Shown: positions 51,661 to 59,857 of the stretch, in pieces
Numbering within the stretch: position 1 is the first letter of the stretch
How the letters are laid out: every line of letters begins with the position of its first letter
Origin: an uncultured Aequorivita sp.
GTDB taxonomy: Bacteria; Bacteroidota; Bacteroidia; Flavobacteriales; Flavobacteriaceae
NCBI GenBank assembly: GCA_937125455.1
Contig: CAKZLK010000043.1
Span: 248,001 to 312,000 of the forward strand
DNA length: 64,000 nt
Reading direction: 5' to 3'
Program-made: the position numbers and the translations under genes
Notes under the pieces: model-generated
What the model was told of the DNA's origin: nothing
Databases searched by the model: none
The model's input: only the letters and a program-made list of their open reading frames with translations

Positions 51661-52020
51661 ATGGAAATAACAGGTAAAATAAAAGTGTTGAATGACACCC
51701 AAAATATAGGTGAAAATGGCTTTAGAAAGCGTGAGGTAGTAATTACTACTGAAGAACAATTCCCTCAACATATTTTAATAGAATTCACCCAAGACAAATG
51801 TGAGTTGCTGGATAGGTATGCAGTAGGTCAGGATGTGAAAATTAGCGTCAATTTTAGAGGCAGGGAATGGATAAATCCTGAAGGTGTGCCAAAATACTTT
51901 AATTCCATTCAAGGATGGAGAATAGAGCTGTTAAATGGTCAAGAACCAATAGTACATAGCCCTACAGTAATAGAACCAGTAAGTTTTTTGGATGAACCAG
52001 ATAATGACTTGCCTTTTTAA
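51661..52020 (+). CDS. DUF3127-family protein (SSB-like)
   Basis: 119 residues. The family is recognised by MEITGKIKVLNDTQNIGENGFRKREVVITTEEQFPQHILIEFTQDKCELLDRY and FRGREWINPEGVPKYFNSIQGWRIE. DUF3127 proteins have an OB-like fold resembling phage single-stranded DNA-binding proteins, and end here in an acidic tail (SFLDEPDNDLPF), the form that SSB proteins use to recruit partners. In this element it probably works with the RecA-like ATPase and DUF3871 protein on single-stranded DNA. It is the last gene before attR. Confidence 0.87.
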   Translation: MEITGKIKVLNDTQNIGENGFRKREVVITTEEQFPQHILIEFTQDKCELLDRYAVGQDVKISVNFRGREWINPEGVPKYFNSIQGWRIELLNGQEPIVHSPTVIEPVSFLDEPDNDLPF

Positions 52021-52179
52021 ATAGATTATGGATTTAAAATTAGTTGATTTAAAAGTATTCCCAAACATATAAAGTTGGTTGAAAATTCAAATTTGGTTAC
52101 TCTTAGGTCAAACAATTCTATTGATATTAATTTAAAATTACATTGCCAACTTCATTAATTTTGAAGGTTTGTAAAATTT

Positions 52180-52205
52180 CAGGTTAAACATAGGTTAAAC
52201 ATTTT
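52180..52205 (+). repeat. Right arm-type repeat (two AGGTTAAACAT units)
   Basis: Identical in sequence and orientation to 33522-33547. It lies 109 bp inside attR, against 49 bp inside attL on the left side. Confidence 0.7.
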
Positions 52206-52261
52206 GGCTAAAAAGAGTCAAAATATGAAAACAAGAGAAAGTGCATAATTCTATAAATGCC

Positions 52262-52269
52262 TATATTTG
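52262..52269 (+). promoter_or_regulatory. Promoter-like element next to attR
   Basis: TATATTTGCAAC repeats the -7 region of the tRNA-Asn promoter (33372-33383) and lies 45 bp before the attR copy of the tRNA 3' half. No TTTG is found at -33. Confidence 0.35.
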
Positions 52270-52313
52270 CAACGTTGTGCAAAAAATTGCTTCTATCTGA
52301 AAAGATGCCTTTA

Positions 52314-52361
52314 CTGACTGTTAATCAGAGGGTCCTTGGTTCGAGCCCAAGAGGAGGAGCA
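52314..52361 (+). repeat. attR: 48-bp direct repeat (tRNA-Asn 3' half)
   Basis: Identical to 33426-33473. It contains the anticodon arm, T arm and acceptor 3' strand of tRNA-Asn but no 5' half, so it cannot be a functional tRNA. Confidence 0.93.
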
Positions 52362-52362
52362 A

Positions 52363-52393
52363 AAAGCCCAACGGACTCCGTTGGGCTTTTTTG
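52363..52393 (+). terminator. Original tRNA-Asn terminator
   Basis: AAAGCCCAACG and CGTTGGGCTTT form a perfect 11-bp stem around GACTC, followed by TTT. Before integration it stood directly behind tRNA-Asn. Confidence 0.9.
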
Positions 52394-52398
52394 TTTAT

Positions 52399-52470
52399 GG
52401 CCTCATAGTTCAATGGATAGAATAGAAGTTTCCTAAACTTTAGATCCAAGTTCGATTCTTGGTGAGGCTA
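52399..52470 (+). tRNA. tRNA-Arg (CCT)
   Basis: 72 nt fold as a cloverleaf: acceptor GGCCTCA/TGAGGCT (first pair G-U), D arm GTTC/GAAT, anticodon arm GAAGT-TTCCTAA-ACTTT (anticodon CCT), T arm CCAAG-TTCGATT-CTTGG, discriminator A. CCA is not encoded. Confidence 0.93.
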
Positions 52471-52477
52471 CAAAATC

Positions 52478-52519
52478 AGATCCAAATTCCCCCGACGCTT
52501 CGGGGTTGGTGAGGCTACA
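52478..52519 (+). pseudogene. Remnant of tRNA-Arg 3' end with hairpin insertion
   Basis: AGATCCAAATTC and TTGGTGAGGCTACA repeat the T-arm and acceptor strand of tRNA-Arg (52442-52472), but a 16-bp CCCCGACG/CTTCGGGG hairpin stands in place of the T loop. It is probably a scar of an earlier integration at tRNA-Arg. Confidence 0.6.
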
Positions 52520-52567
52520 GTTCAACATCTAAGTTACTTAAAACTTTAGGGCTGCCTAATTAAAACA

Positions 52568-52600
52568 AAAACCGCTCCTCTTTAGGAACGGTCTCATTTT
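52568..52600. terminator. Hairpin terminator between tRNA-Arg and tdh
   Basis: AAACCGCTCCT and AGGAACGGT pair with one mismatch around CTTT; T-rich sequence follows on both strands, so it may serve both directions. Confidence 0.65.
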
Positions 52601-52640
52601 GAAATATCAAGAAAAGTGATTGATATTTAGGTTAAAAAAA

Positions 52641-53588
52641 TCAATACTTATCCTTCAAATTTTCCAGCATTATTTTCGTCATTTCGTCCAAAGAAATTTT
52701 ACTTTTCCATCCCCAATCTGTTTTAGCTTCGCTATCATCAATGCTTTGAGGCCAACTGTCTGCAATGGCTTGTCTAAAATCTGGTTCGTAACTTATCTTA
52801 AATTCAGGAATGTACTTTTGGATGCTCTCCGTTATTTCTTCGGGATTAAAACTCATTGCCGAAAGGTTATAGGAGCTATGAATTTTAACGTCCTCTTTTT
52901 TGGCCTCCATAATTTTTACCGTAGCATTTATAGCATCATCCATAAACATCATAGGCAATGTGGTTTCTGCATTTAGAAAACAGATGTATTTTTTATGTTT
53001 TAAAGCCTTGTGGTATATATCGACTGCGTAGTCTGTGGTTCCACCACCCGGAAGGGTTTTGTAACTTATAAGTCCTGGGTAGCGGATGCTTCGAACATCC
53101 ACGCCATAGCGGTTGTAATAATATTCACACCATCGCTCACCCGTTTGTTTACTGATTCCATAAACTGTGCTAGGTTCCATAATCGTACGTTGTGGCGTAT
53201 CGGTTTTGGGAGTTGTTGGGCCAAAAACTGCAATGCTGGAAGGCCAGAATATTTTTTCTATTTTTTTGTCCTTTGCCAAATTCAAAATGTGAAAAAGTGA
53301 ATTCATATTTAGGTTCCAGCCTTTCATAGGAAATTTTTCTGCTGTAGCCGAAAGCATTGCCGCCATTAAGTAAACATCGGTTATTTCATGGCGAATTACC
53401 ACTTCTTCCACCGCGTTATAATCCATTGCATCTAAAATTTCGAAGGGACCGCTTTTCATAAGCTCTTCTTCGCCCTCCCGAATATCGCTGGCTATGACTT
53501 TATGCTTGCCAAATTTATTCCGAAGATATAACGTTAATTCAGTACCTATCTGTCCGCAGGCACCTATGATCAGTATTCGCTTTTTCAT
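52641..53588 (-). CDS. L-threonine 3-dehydrogenase-like epimerase-fold enzyme
   Basis: 315-residue SDR-type (extended) dehydrogenase. NAD-binding GACGQIG near residue 10, active-site Ser in WPSSIAVFGPTTP, and the Tyr-Lys pair in TVYGISKQTGERW. The sequence RYPGLISYKTLPGGGTTDYAVDIYHKAL is typical of the GalE-like L-threonine dehydrogenases, which convert threonine to 2-amino-3-ketobutyrate using NAD. The ATG at 53588 is used; a TTG four codons earlier is not. Single gene. Confidence 0.87.
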   Translation of the reverse strand: MKKRILIIGACGQIGTELTLYLRNKFGKHKVIASDIREGEEELMKSGPFEILDAMDYNAVEEVVIRHEITDVYLMAAMLSATAEKFPMKGWNLNMNSLFHILNLAKDKKIEKIFWPSSIAVFGPTTPKTDTPQRTIMEPSTVYGISKQTGERWCEYYYNRYGVDVRSIRYPGLISYKTLPGGGTTDYAVDIYHKALKHKKYICFLNAETTLPMMFMDDAINATVKIMEAKKEDVKIHSSYNLSAMSFNPEEITESIQKYIPEFKISYEPDFRQAIADSWPQSIDDSEAKTDWGWKSKISLDEMTKIMLENLKDKY

Positions 53589-53690
53589 CTGTTTATACAA
53601 TTTTATTTTTCAAAAATGAAATGTAAAGATAAGGATTATCAAAGCTTTCGACTTCAAAAAAAAATTATACATCATTTGGTTAATTACCAG

Positions 53691-53698
53691 TATCTTTG
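53691..53698 (+). promoter_or_regulatory. -7 element before the lipoprotein gene
   Basis: TATCTTTG matches TAnnTTTG, 17 bp before the ATG at 53716; a TTTG lies 12 bp upstream, too close for a standard -33. Confidence 0.4.
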
Positions 53699-53715
53699 TG
53701 TCACTTTTTTTCTAT

Positions 53716-54306
53716 ATGAAGTTTATAATTCCTCTTTTAGTAGTAGCCAGTTTCATTTTTTCCTGTGGAAATTCTTCGGAAGAAAACCAAAACCAAGCTC
53801 CTAACAATGACGCTTCTATAATTTTTGGCGATAAAGGGCATGCTTTTCCAGAGCTTTCTCCTCCAGCAAAAGAGCAGGCGGTGCACTGGGGCGTTTTGGA
53901 AGACTTATTTATAGAAGCAAAAAAAATAAATGGCAGCAACTACCAAGAGCTTCGTAATCGTTCTGAACGTTTAAAGGAATATTCAGATTCACTTTTCAAA
54001 AACATTCCAGACACCCTAAATACCAAGCCCATCAATAGTAGGTTATTGGTTCTTAAAACACGTTCTGAGTTATTGTTCCAAGCCTCTCACCAAGCTACCA
54101 TCGATTCATTAAAAGTTCAAAACGCTGTGGAAGAATTGAACGTTTCCGTGAAAAATCTAATAGTCCATTTAAATGAAAAATTTCAAAAAGACATTATTGA
54201 TTTCCAAAGAAAAGAAGATGAGGAGAACGAACTGAAAAAACAGCAACGCTACAAAGATTCTATAATAAATTTGGAGCTACAGGATAAAAACAAAAAAAAA
54301 GTGTAA
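53716..54306 (+). CDS. Putative lipoprotein of unknown function
   Basis: 196 residues from the ATG at 53716 (a GTG six codons earlier would push the signal inward). The signal FIIPLLVVASFIFSC ends in the lipobox IFSC. The mature part has a low-complexity N-terminus (GNSSEENQNQAPNN) and a helical, charged remainder (coiled-coil-like LQNAVEELNVSVKNLIVHLNEKF and FQRKEDEENELKKQQRYKDSI). No family is recognised. It lies 75 bp before the M13 peptidase on the same strand. Confidence 0.7.
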   Translation: MKFIIPLLVVASFIFSCGNSSEENQNQAPNNDASIIFGDKGHAFPELSPPAKEQAVHWGVLEDLFIEAKKINGSNYQELRNRSERLKEYSDSLFKNIPDTLNTKPINSRLLVLKTRSELLFQASHQATIDSLKVQNAVEELNVSVKNLIVHLNEKFQKDIIDFQRKEDEENELKKQQRYKDSIINLELQDKNKKKV

Positions 54307-54381
54307 CAAATAAAGTAAAAGAGCAACTTATCTTATCTTAATAATTTCAACCCTTAAATATTTTTAATAAAAACAATAATA

Positions 54382-56448
54382 ATGAAGAATAAATTTTTAA
54401 AACCTGTTATAGCTTTTGCAGTAATTGCAGTAGCTGCAACTGCCTGTAAAGAAAAAACCGAAGTAGCTCAAACTGATAACGAGACTCACGGAATTATCCT
54501 TGAAAACATGGACACAACTGTAAGTCCAAAAGTTGATTTTTACAGCTACGTGAACGGAAACTGGATGAAAAACAACGAAATTCCAGATGACCAAACAAGT
54601 TGGGCTGGTTTTACAATCTTAAGAAAGAAAACGGATGCAGACGTGCTGAATATCTTGGCAAAAGCTAAAGAAAGTGGAAAATACGCACCAGAAACAGATC
54701 AAGCAAAAGCATTGATGATTTACGAATCAAAACTAGACACCGTTGCAAGAAATAAAGCTGGTATTGATCCAATAAAGCCTACACTCGAAAAAATTGCAGC
54801 CATGAACAGCATGGAAGATTTTCAAAAGTTGATGACCGAGGATGCTGTTGCGGTTTCTCAGCCTTTTTTAGGTCTTGCTGCTTTTTCAAACCCTAGTAAT
54901 AGTGCGATGAACTCCGCATACATTACTCCAGGTGGTTTAGGTCTTCCAGACCGTGATTTTTATACCAATACAGATCCTGCTTCGGTAAAAATCCGTGAGC
55001 AATATGTGGCGCACATAACAAGAATGCTACAATTTTTGGGTGACAGCGAAGAATCTGCACACAAACAAGCAGAGACTATTCTTGCTTTCGAAACTAAACT
55101 TGCTACCCCAAGGTTAGACAAAGTTGCAAGCCGCGATTTCAGAAATTTCAACAATCCACGAAGCGTTGCAGAACTTCAAAAAATGTTACCACAAATTAAG
55201 TGGGAACAGGCATTTAAAGATATGGGTGTTACCAAAAAAATGGATACTGTTATCGTGATGCAACCAACCTATATGGAAACATTGGAGCAAATGTTTGCCA
55301 AGCCAGATTTTGATACTTGGAAAACAGTTATGCGTTGGTCAACACTTAATAGTGCTACCGGCATGTTGACTACAGATATTGACAAAGCAAACTGGGATTT
55401 TTATGAAAATACCTTAAAAGGCACCAAGAAACAAAAACCAGCTAACGAACGTGCACTCGCAACAGTAAACGGTAGCGTTGGTGAAGCTTTAGGTAAGTTA
55501 TATGTTGATGAAATGTTTCCGCCAGAGGCAAAAGCAAAAGCGGAAAAAATGATTGCTAATGTAATTGAGGCATACAAAGACCGTATTAATGCTTTGGAGT
55601 GGATGAGCGACAGCACAAAGTTGAAAGCCATTGAAAAACTAGATAAATTCACTGTGAAAATTGGTTATCCAGACAAATGGAAAGATTATTCTTCTATGGA
55701 AGTAAAGACAGGAAATACTTTTTACGACAATATGGTTGCAGTACAGACTTGGAACTTCAAGGACAATCTTGATAAAATTGACGAGCCTGTAGATCGTACA
55801 GAATGGGGAATGAGCCCACAAACAGTGAATGCTTATTTCAACCCATTCAACAACGAAATCGTTTTCCCAGCAGCAATCCTTCAACCACCTTTCTATGATT
55901 ACAAGGCAGATGAAGCTGTAAATTACGGTGGAATTGGCGCAGTAATAGGGCACGAGATTTCTCACGCTTTTGATGACAGTGGTTCGCGTTTTGACGCTAA
56001 CGGAAACTTGGTAAATTGGTGGACAGATAAAGATCTTGAAAACTTTACCCAACGCGGCGATAAACTTGCCGAACAATACAGCAATGTAGAAGTTTTGGAC
56101 AGTGTATACATAAACGGAAAATTCACCTTGGGTGAAAACATTGGTGATCTTGGCGGTGTACTTGCTGCTTATGATGGTTTACAACGTTTTTACAAAGAAA
56201 ACGGACGTCCTGATAAGATTGATGGTTTCACGCCAGAACAACGTTTCTTTATGAGCTGGGCCACGGTATGGCGCACGAAATCTCGTGAAGAGGCACTTCG
56301 CAACCAAGTAAAAACCGATCCGCATTCACCGGGAATGGTTCGTGCCACACAGCCATTACTAAATGTGGATGCATTCTACGAAGCGTTTGATATTAAGGAA
56401 GGTGACCCGATGTATCTTGCCCCAGAAGACAGAGTACATATCTGGTAG
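54382..56448 (+). CDS. M13-family zinc metallopeptidase, lipoprotein
   Basis: 688-residue neprilysin-like endopeptidase. The signal ends in lipobox ATAC (residues 19-22), so it is lipid-anchored, probably in the periplasm or at the outer membrane. The N-terminal KVDFYSYVNGNWMKNNEIPDD is typical of the family; the zinc site is H524-E525-x-x-H528 in GHEISHAFDDSG and the third ligand in GENIGDLGG, followed by the substrate-binding MVRATQPLLN. The C-terminal W is conserved. Family members cleave short peptides. Confidence 0.95.
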   Translation: MKNKFLKPVIAFAVIAVAATACKEKTEVAQTDNETHGIILENMDTTVSPKVDFYSYVNGNWMKNNEIPDDQTSWAGFTILRKKTDADVLNILAKAKESGKYAPETDQAKALMIYESKLDTVARNKAGIDPIKPTLEKIAAMNSMEDFQKLMTEDAVAVSQPFLGLAAFSNPSNSAMNSAYITPGGLGLPDRDFYTNTDPASVKIREQYVAHITRMLQFLGDSEESAHKQAETILAFETKLATPRLDKVASRDFRNFNNPRSVAELQKMLPQIKWEQAFKDMGVTKKMDTVIVMQPTYMETLEQMFAKPDFDTWKTVMRWSTLNSATGMLTTDIDKANWDFYENTLKGTKKQKPANERALATVNGSVGEALGKLYVDEMFPPEAKAKAEKMIANVIEAYKDRINALEWMSDSTKLKAIEKLDKFTVKIGYPDKWKDYSSMEVKTGNTFYDNMVAVQTWNFKDNLDKIDEPVDRTEWGMSPQTVNAYFNPFNNEIVFPAAILQPPFYDYKADEAVNYGGIGAVIGHEISHAFDDSGSRFDANGNLVNWWTDKDLENFTQRGDKLAEQYSNVEVLDSVYINGKFTLGENIGDLGGVLAAYDGLQRFYKENGRPDKIDGFTPEQRFFMSWATVWRTKSREEALRNQVKTDPHSPGMVRATQPLLNVDAFYEAFDIKEGDPMYLAPEDRVHIW

Positions 56449-56456
56449 TTTTTTAA

Positions 56457-56527
56457 TGACACATTGAGCAAAGTCGAAATGTTTAGTATTTTAAATCATG
56501 CGGCTTCGACTGCGCTCAGCCTGACAT
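56457..56527. repeat. Palindromic intergenic repeat with REP-like arms
   Basis: CATTGAGCAAAGTCGAAAT and GCGGCTTCGACTGCGCTCAG form imperfect inverted arms about 15 bp apart. Sequences of the form CTGAGCGCAGTCGAAG are recurrent between genes in flavobacteria. It is also a possible strong RNA hairpin after the M13 gene. Confidence 0.6.
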
Positions 56528-56534
56528 ATTTTTT

Positions 56535-56568
56535 AAAAAAAAGGAGCTGTAAAAAGCTCCTTTTTTTT
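56535..56568. terminator. Bidirectional terminator
   Basis: AAGGAGCT and AGCTCCTT form an 8-bp stem around GTAAAA, with A- and T-runs on either side, between convergent genes. Confidence 0.85.
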
Positions 56569-57373
56569 ATATAGAAGTTTTAAAAGAATAATTTAAAATC
56601 GTTTTCAAATTCTCAGAATCCACTTGTTTATAAACCTCATCAGTAGAATTTTCAGCAAAGGAAGGTAGTTCCAAACCAAGCTCTTTTGTTTTTTGAATAT
56701 AATAGTCTGATTTTTTAGGATGGTCTGGGTTTACTGCATTAAAAACCTTACCGAAAGCATCCTGTTTTAGAATTTCAACCAAAATAGAAATGCAATCATC
56801 GCGGTGGATTAAATTTACAGAGGCGTTGCCATCTGCCAAATCTTTTCGCCCTGCCAAGTATTTTGCTGGTTGACGACTGCCACCAATCAATCCCCCAAAG
56901 CGTACAATGGTTGTTTGCAATTCTTCTGAATTAAAAAATAGTTCTTCCACTTGCCGCAATTGTTTTCCAGCGATGGTTTCGGGTTTTGGCTCATCCCTTT
57001 CGGTTACATTTCCCTGTGAATCATCATAAACTGAAGTACTACTGACCAAAATAATTTTTGAAACAGAAGATTCTTTTATGGCTTCAAGTAAATGGGTCAT
57101 TTTCAAAACATAATCGGCACCAGTATTTTTTCGAAGTCCGGGTGGAATCATTATAATCAAACAATCAGTATTATCTAGCAGTGTTTTTACTTCCCCTACA
57201 ACTCCATTCTCGGATATCTCCAAGGGATAGGCATCAAAACCGTTCTTCTGGAGCATAGTGGCTTTTTCAATAGTTGTTACCGAACCTTTTACCGCATATC
57301 CAAGTGTGGCCAAGCGATAAGCCAAAGGTTGTCCAAGCCATCCTAGGCCAGCGATTGCGATGGTTTTATTCAT
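56567..57373 (-). CDS. NAD(P)-dependent SDR-type protein (YeeZ-like)
   Basis: 268-residue Rossmann-fold protein of the atypical SDR group. The N-terminus IAGLGWLGQPLAYRLATLGY is the nucleotide-binding glycine loop; ILVSSTSVYDDSQGNVTE holds the Ser/Tyr-region but the usual YxxxK is absent, as in YeeZ-type proteins. Substrate unknown. It starts 13 bp after the M28 gene's stop on the same strand, so they are probably co-transcribed. Confidence 0.75.
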   Translation of the reverse strand: MNKTIAIAGLGWLGQPLAYRLATLGYAVKGSVTTIEKATMLQKNGFDAYPLEISENGVVGEVKTLLDNTDCLIIMIPPGLRKNTGADYVLKMTHLLEAIKESSVSKIILVSSTSVYDDSQGNVTERDEPKPETIAGKQLRQVEELFFNSEELQTTIVRFGGLIGGSRQPAKYLAGRKDLADGNASVNLIHRDDCISILVEILKQDAFGKVFNAVNPDHPKKSDYYIQKTKELGLELPSFAENSTDEVYKQVDSENLKTILNYSFKTSI

Positions 57374-57386
57374 TTTTAATACTGTT

Positions 57387-59735
57387 TTAAAGATTTTTTA
57401 TAAGCGTATCTGAAACTTTCAATTTTAAAGAGTCCACTGAAAAAGTTCTCTTCACGACAATGGCATCAGTTATCACAAAGGGTTTTGGCATCGTATAATC
57501 TGGTCGTTTTGTAATTTCGAATTGCGGATTTGTCATTAAATCGAAGGAATATTCCATCACTTTAAAAGAAACAGGAGTGCCTTTTTCAACAGAAAATTTC
57601 ACTTTTAAGGAATCATTTTCGGAAACATAATAATTGATGAGCGCACTATTTTTAGTGCCTCGATAATCATTTATAGAATCTAAACCAGTTGCTTTTTCCC
57701 CGTTGAATTCCAAATATTTAAAATGAGTATCTTCAACGTTGTACAAATCTATTTTGTTCACGTTTCGCTTCGGAACGATGATAAATTTCACGTTTCGAAA
57801 TTGGTTCATAATTGTATCCTTTTCCAAAATAATTTCAAAATCTGGAATGATTTTCTTAGGAGCTTCTGCGGCGTAACTAAAATTGGCTCCATATTTATTA
57901 TATGATGCTTCGCCTAAAATTTTGGATGCATCATCAGGTTTTTCGCCTAAATATTGCTGCGTCCATTCGTCAATATCTTTATCGTAAGTGAGCCAATAGG
58001 TTTTGTCAGCATCGGCATCTTTATAATAAACAAGGCTATTTGGTTTTTTCCGTTCTTCGGAAAAATCACTTTTTGAATGTGCCTTTATGAAGAAAAATAC
58101 CGAAAGTAGTAGGCATAAAACAGAAAGTATTCCTTTCCCTTTATAATACCCAAAGACTGGCAATAATAACGTAAAAAGTAAAACGGTGAATACACAGCTA
58201 ATCACCAGCATTTTTAAACCCAACCCAACTGGGAAAAACTGAATGAGCGGCGCAAAAATAAAAATAGCTGGAGCAGCCAAAAGCGCCATTGCCAAAAGAC
58301 TGGGACGTTCCTGCCGAAGCATTACCAAAAATGACAACAACCCAAAAAATACAGGAATAATAAAGAAGGCGGCACCTTTAAGAATAATAAATACTGCTAC
58401 GTTTATCAATAACCAGAACAATAGCGGAGCAATATAAAATGAAGGCTCATTGAATTTTTTCGTGAATTTTTTATAAATCGCAAACGTAAGGGCCAACGAA
58501 AGAAAGACAAAAAAGGCAATGTACCAATGTCCATTATAAGTAAAACCTTGCTGGATTTCGGAGTATTGTGGGTAAAGTGCCAAGATTAATTTCCAACCAA
58601 ATAAACCAATAATACCGCAAAGGATCAGAGAAAGTAAAAATGGAACAAAACCTAATGCTATAAATTTTCCTTTCAGTTTTCTTTTGTGAATTCCGTAAAA
58701 AATTAGAACAAGAAATAACAAGGTCGCCAAAATGAGCATTGGCAAAATCCACGAAAATGGATAGCTTATCATTTTTACTAAAGGAAGATTTACGTATACA
58801 TCATCCGTCTTCGACTTCATCTTTGAGAGATCCGCATTTGCAAAATAATGAATGAGCGGCAGCAGATAACTGCCTTGGTGCGCTAACGAATTATTACTTA
58901 AATTATAATAGGTGTCATTGGCAGTGTGATAGTTAAAGTGGCTGTCAATAAAGGCGAAGAAAAAACTATCAATATCACCGTCTTCCCTGAAAACAGTAGA
59001 ATCGGTATCGTTCGGAAGCATTTTGTAAACACTATACATCAATGATGAAGCCACGGGATAATCTGGATTGGCCTGTATAAATTCCTTCACTAGGTTCGAA
59101 TTTCCGCCATTCGTTTCCAAAATCATATTACTTGGACCACTGCTGCCACGTGCTTCAAAATTTAGTACGAGACCTATATTTTTTGCCCAAGGATGTTCGT
59201 TCACAAAAAGTTTGGCTCCGTCCAAACCAATTTCTTCGGCATCTGAAAAAAGAATTATAATGTCGTTTTTGGGTTTTTCACCTGAAGCGAGATAGGCACG
59301 AACGCTTTCCAAAATAGTAACCAAGCCACTTCCGGCATCGCTAGCGCCGAAAGAAGGAACAAGCGCACTGTCGTAATGCGTAAGCAGCAACAGTGCTTTT
59401 CCATCTTCAGAACCTTTTATCCGTGCAACAATATTTATAGGTTTATCCAGCGTTTTAGATTCTGGGTTTAGGCTAAACCCTTTTTGGATGTGTGGGTCGA
59501 GACCCAGTTTTTGCAATTCGGAAATCAAAAATTCACGAACTTCTTCGTGCCCTTTAGAACCTAAATAATGTGGTTTTTTTGAAATTTCGCTTAATGGTTG
59601 CAAAGCTCTATCTACAGAAAATTCAGTTGCCGATACAGTTTCGTCTCCACTGTAATGTGGCGTTAATCCATAAAAACTGTAAAAGACCATTGCAATAATG
59701 AGCAAGAGCGAAAGGACGGCGCCAAGATTTTTCAT
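57387..59735 (-). CDS. M28-family metallopeptidase with membrane domain
   Basis: 782 residues. One N-terminal helix anchors a periplasmic M28 aminopeptidase domain: metal ligands in LTHYDSALVPSFGASDAGSG (H and bridging D), FSDAEEIG (Glu), FEARGSSGP and the late His in SHFNYHTANDT. From about residue 310 follow eight or nine membrane helices (LATLLFLVLIFYGIHK and others) and a C-terminal beta-rich periplasmic part. The architecture matches exported M28 peptidases with a membrane domain in Bacteroidota. The peptidase part seems intact. Confidence 0.88.
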   Translation of the reverse strand: MKNLGAVLSLLLIIAMVFYSFYGLTPHYSGDETVSATEFSVDRALQPLSEISKKPHYLGSKGHEEVREFLISELQKLGLDPHIQKGFSLNPESKTLDKPINIVARIKGSEDGKALLLLTHYDSALVPSFGASDAGSGLVTILESVRAYLASGEKPKNDIIILFSDAEEIGLDGAKLFVNEHPWAKNIGLVLNFEARGSSGPSNMILETNGGNSNLVKEFIQANPDYPVASSLMYSVYKMLPNDTDSTVFREDGDIDSFFFAFIDSHFNYHTANDTYYNLSNNSLAHQGSYLLPLIHYFANADLSKMKSKTDDVYVNLPLVKMISYPFSWILPMLILATLLFLVLIFYGIHKRKLKGKFIALGFVPFLLSLILCGIIGLFGWKLILALYPQYSEIQQGFTYNGHWYIAFFVFLSLALTFAIYKKFTKKFNEPSFYIAPLLFWLLINVAVFIILKGAAFFIIPVFFGLLSFLVMLRQERPSLLAMALLAAPAIFIFAPLIQFFPVGLGLKMLVISCVFTVLLFTLLLPVFGYYKGKGILSVLCLLLSVFFFIKAHSKSDFSEERKKPNSLVYYKDADADKTYWLTYDKDIDEWTQQYLGEKPDDASKILGEASYNKYGANFSYAAEAPKKIIPDFEIILEKDTIMNQFRNVKFIIVPKRNVNKIDLYNVEDTHFKYLEFNGEKATGLDSINDYRGTKNSALINYYVSENDSLKVKFSVEKGTPVSFKVMEYSFDLMTNPQFEITKRPDYTMPKPFVITDAIVVKRTFSVDSLKLKVSDTLIKNL

Positions 59736-59857
59736 GTTTAGGAAGTTTAGGTTGTTAAAAATACAATTTTAATCGGAAGGTTTTTTTCATCTTAAATGAT
59801 CCGCTTCTGCAGTTTGATAAAATTGACTATATTAGAAGTTCGCAAAAATTTGATAGT

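Larger units (their letters stand above)
33426..52361 (+). mobile_element. 18.9-kb tRNA-Asn-integrated element with defence cargo
   Basis: Bounded by 48-bp perfect repeats of the tRNA-Asn 3' half and carrying a tyrosine integrase. Order: unknown 304-residue gene, HTH, Rep-like, integrase, RecA-like ATPase, DUF3871 (plus strand); 179-residue gene, UvrD, Shedu, GapS4b-like, GapS4a-like, small gene, type IIG enzyme (minus strand); 126-residue gene, RadC (plus), XRE (minus), four small genes and DUF3127 (plus). No conjugation or capsid genes are seen, so it is an integrative element that must borrow transfer from elsewhere, or a satellite-like unit. The sequence is visibly more AT-rich than its flanks, most of all in the cargo. 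Confidence 0.92.

Noticed and set aside
52314-52361. Second tRNA-Asn gene
   Set aside because: Only the 3' half is present and the upstream DNA cannot supply the acceptor or D arm.
33426-52361. Prophage
   Set aside because: No capsid, portal, terminase, tail or lysis genes are visible; only integration and DNA-metabolism genes are present.
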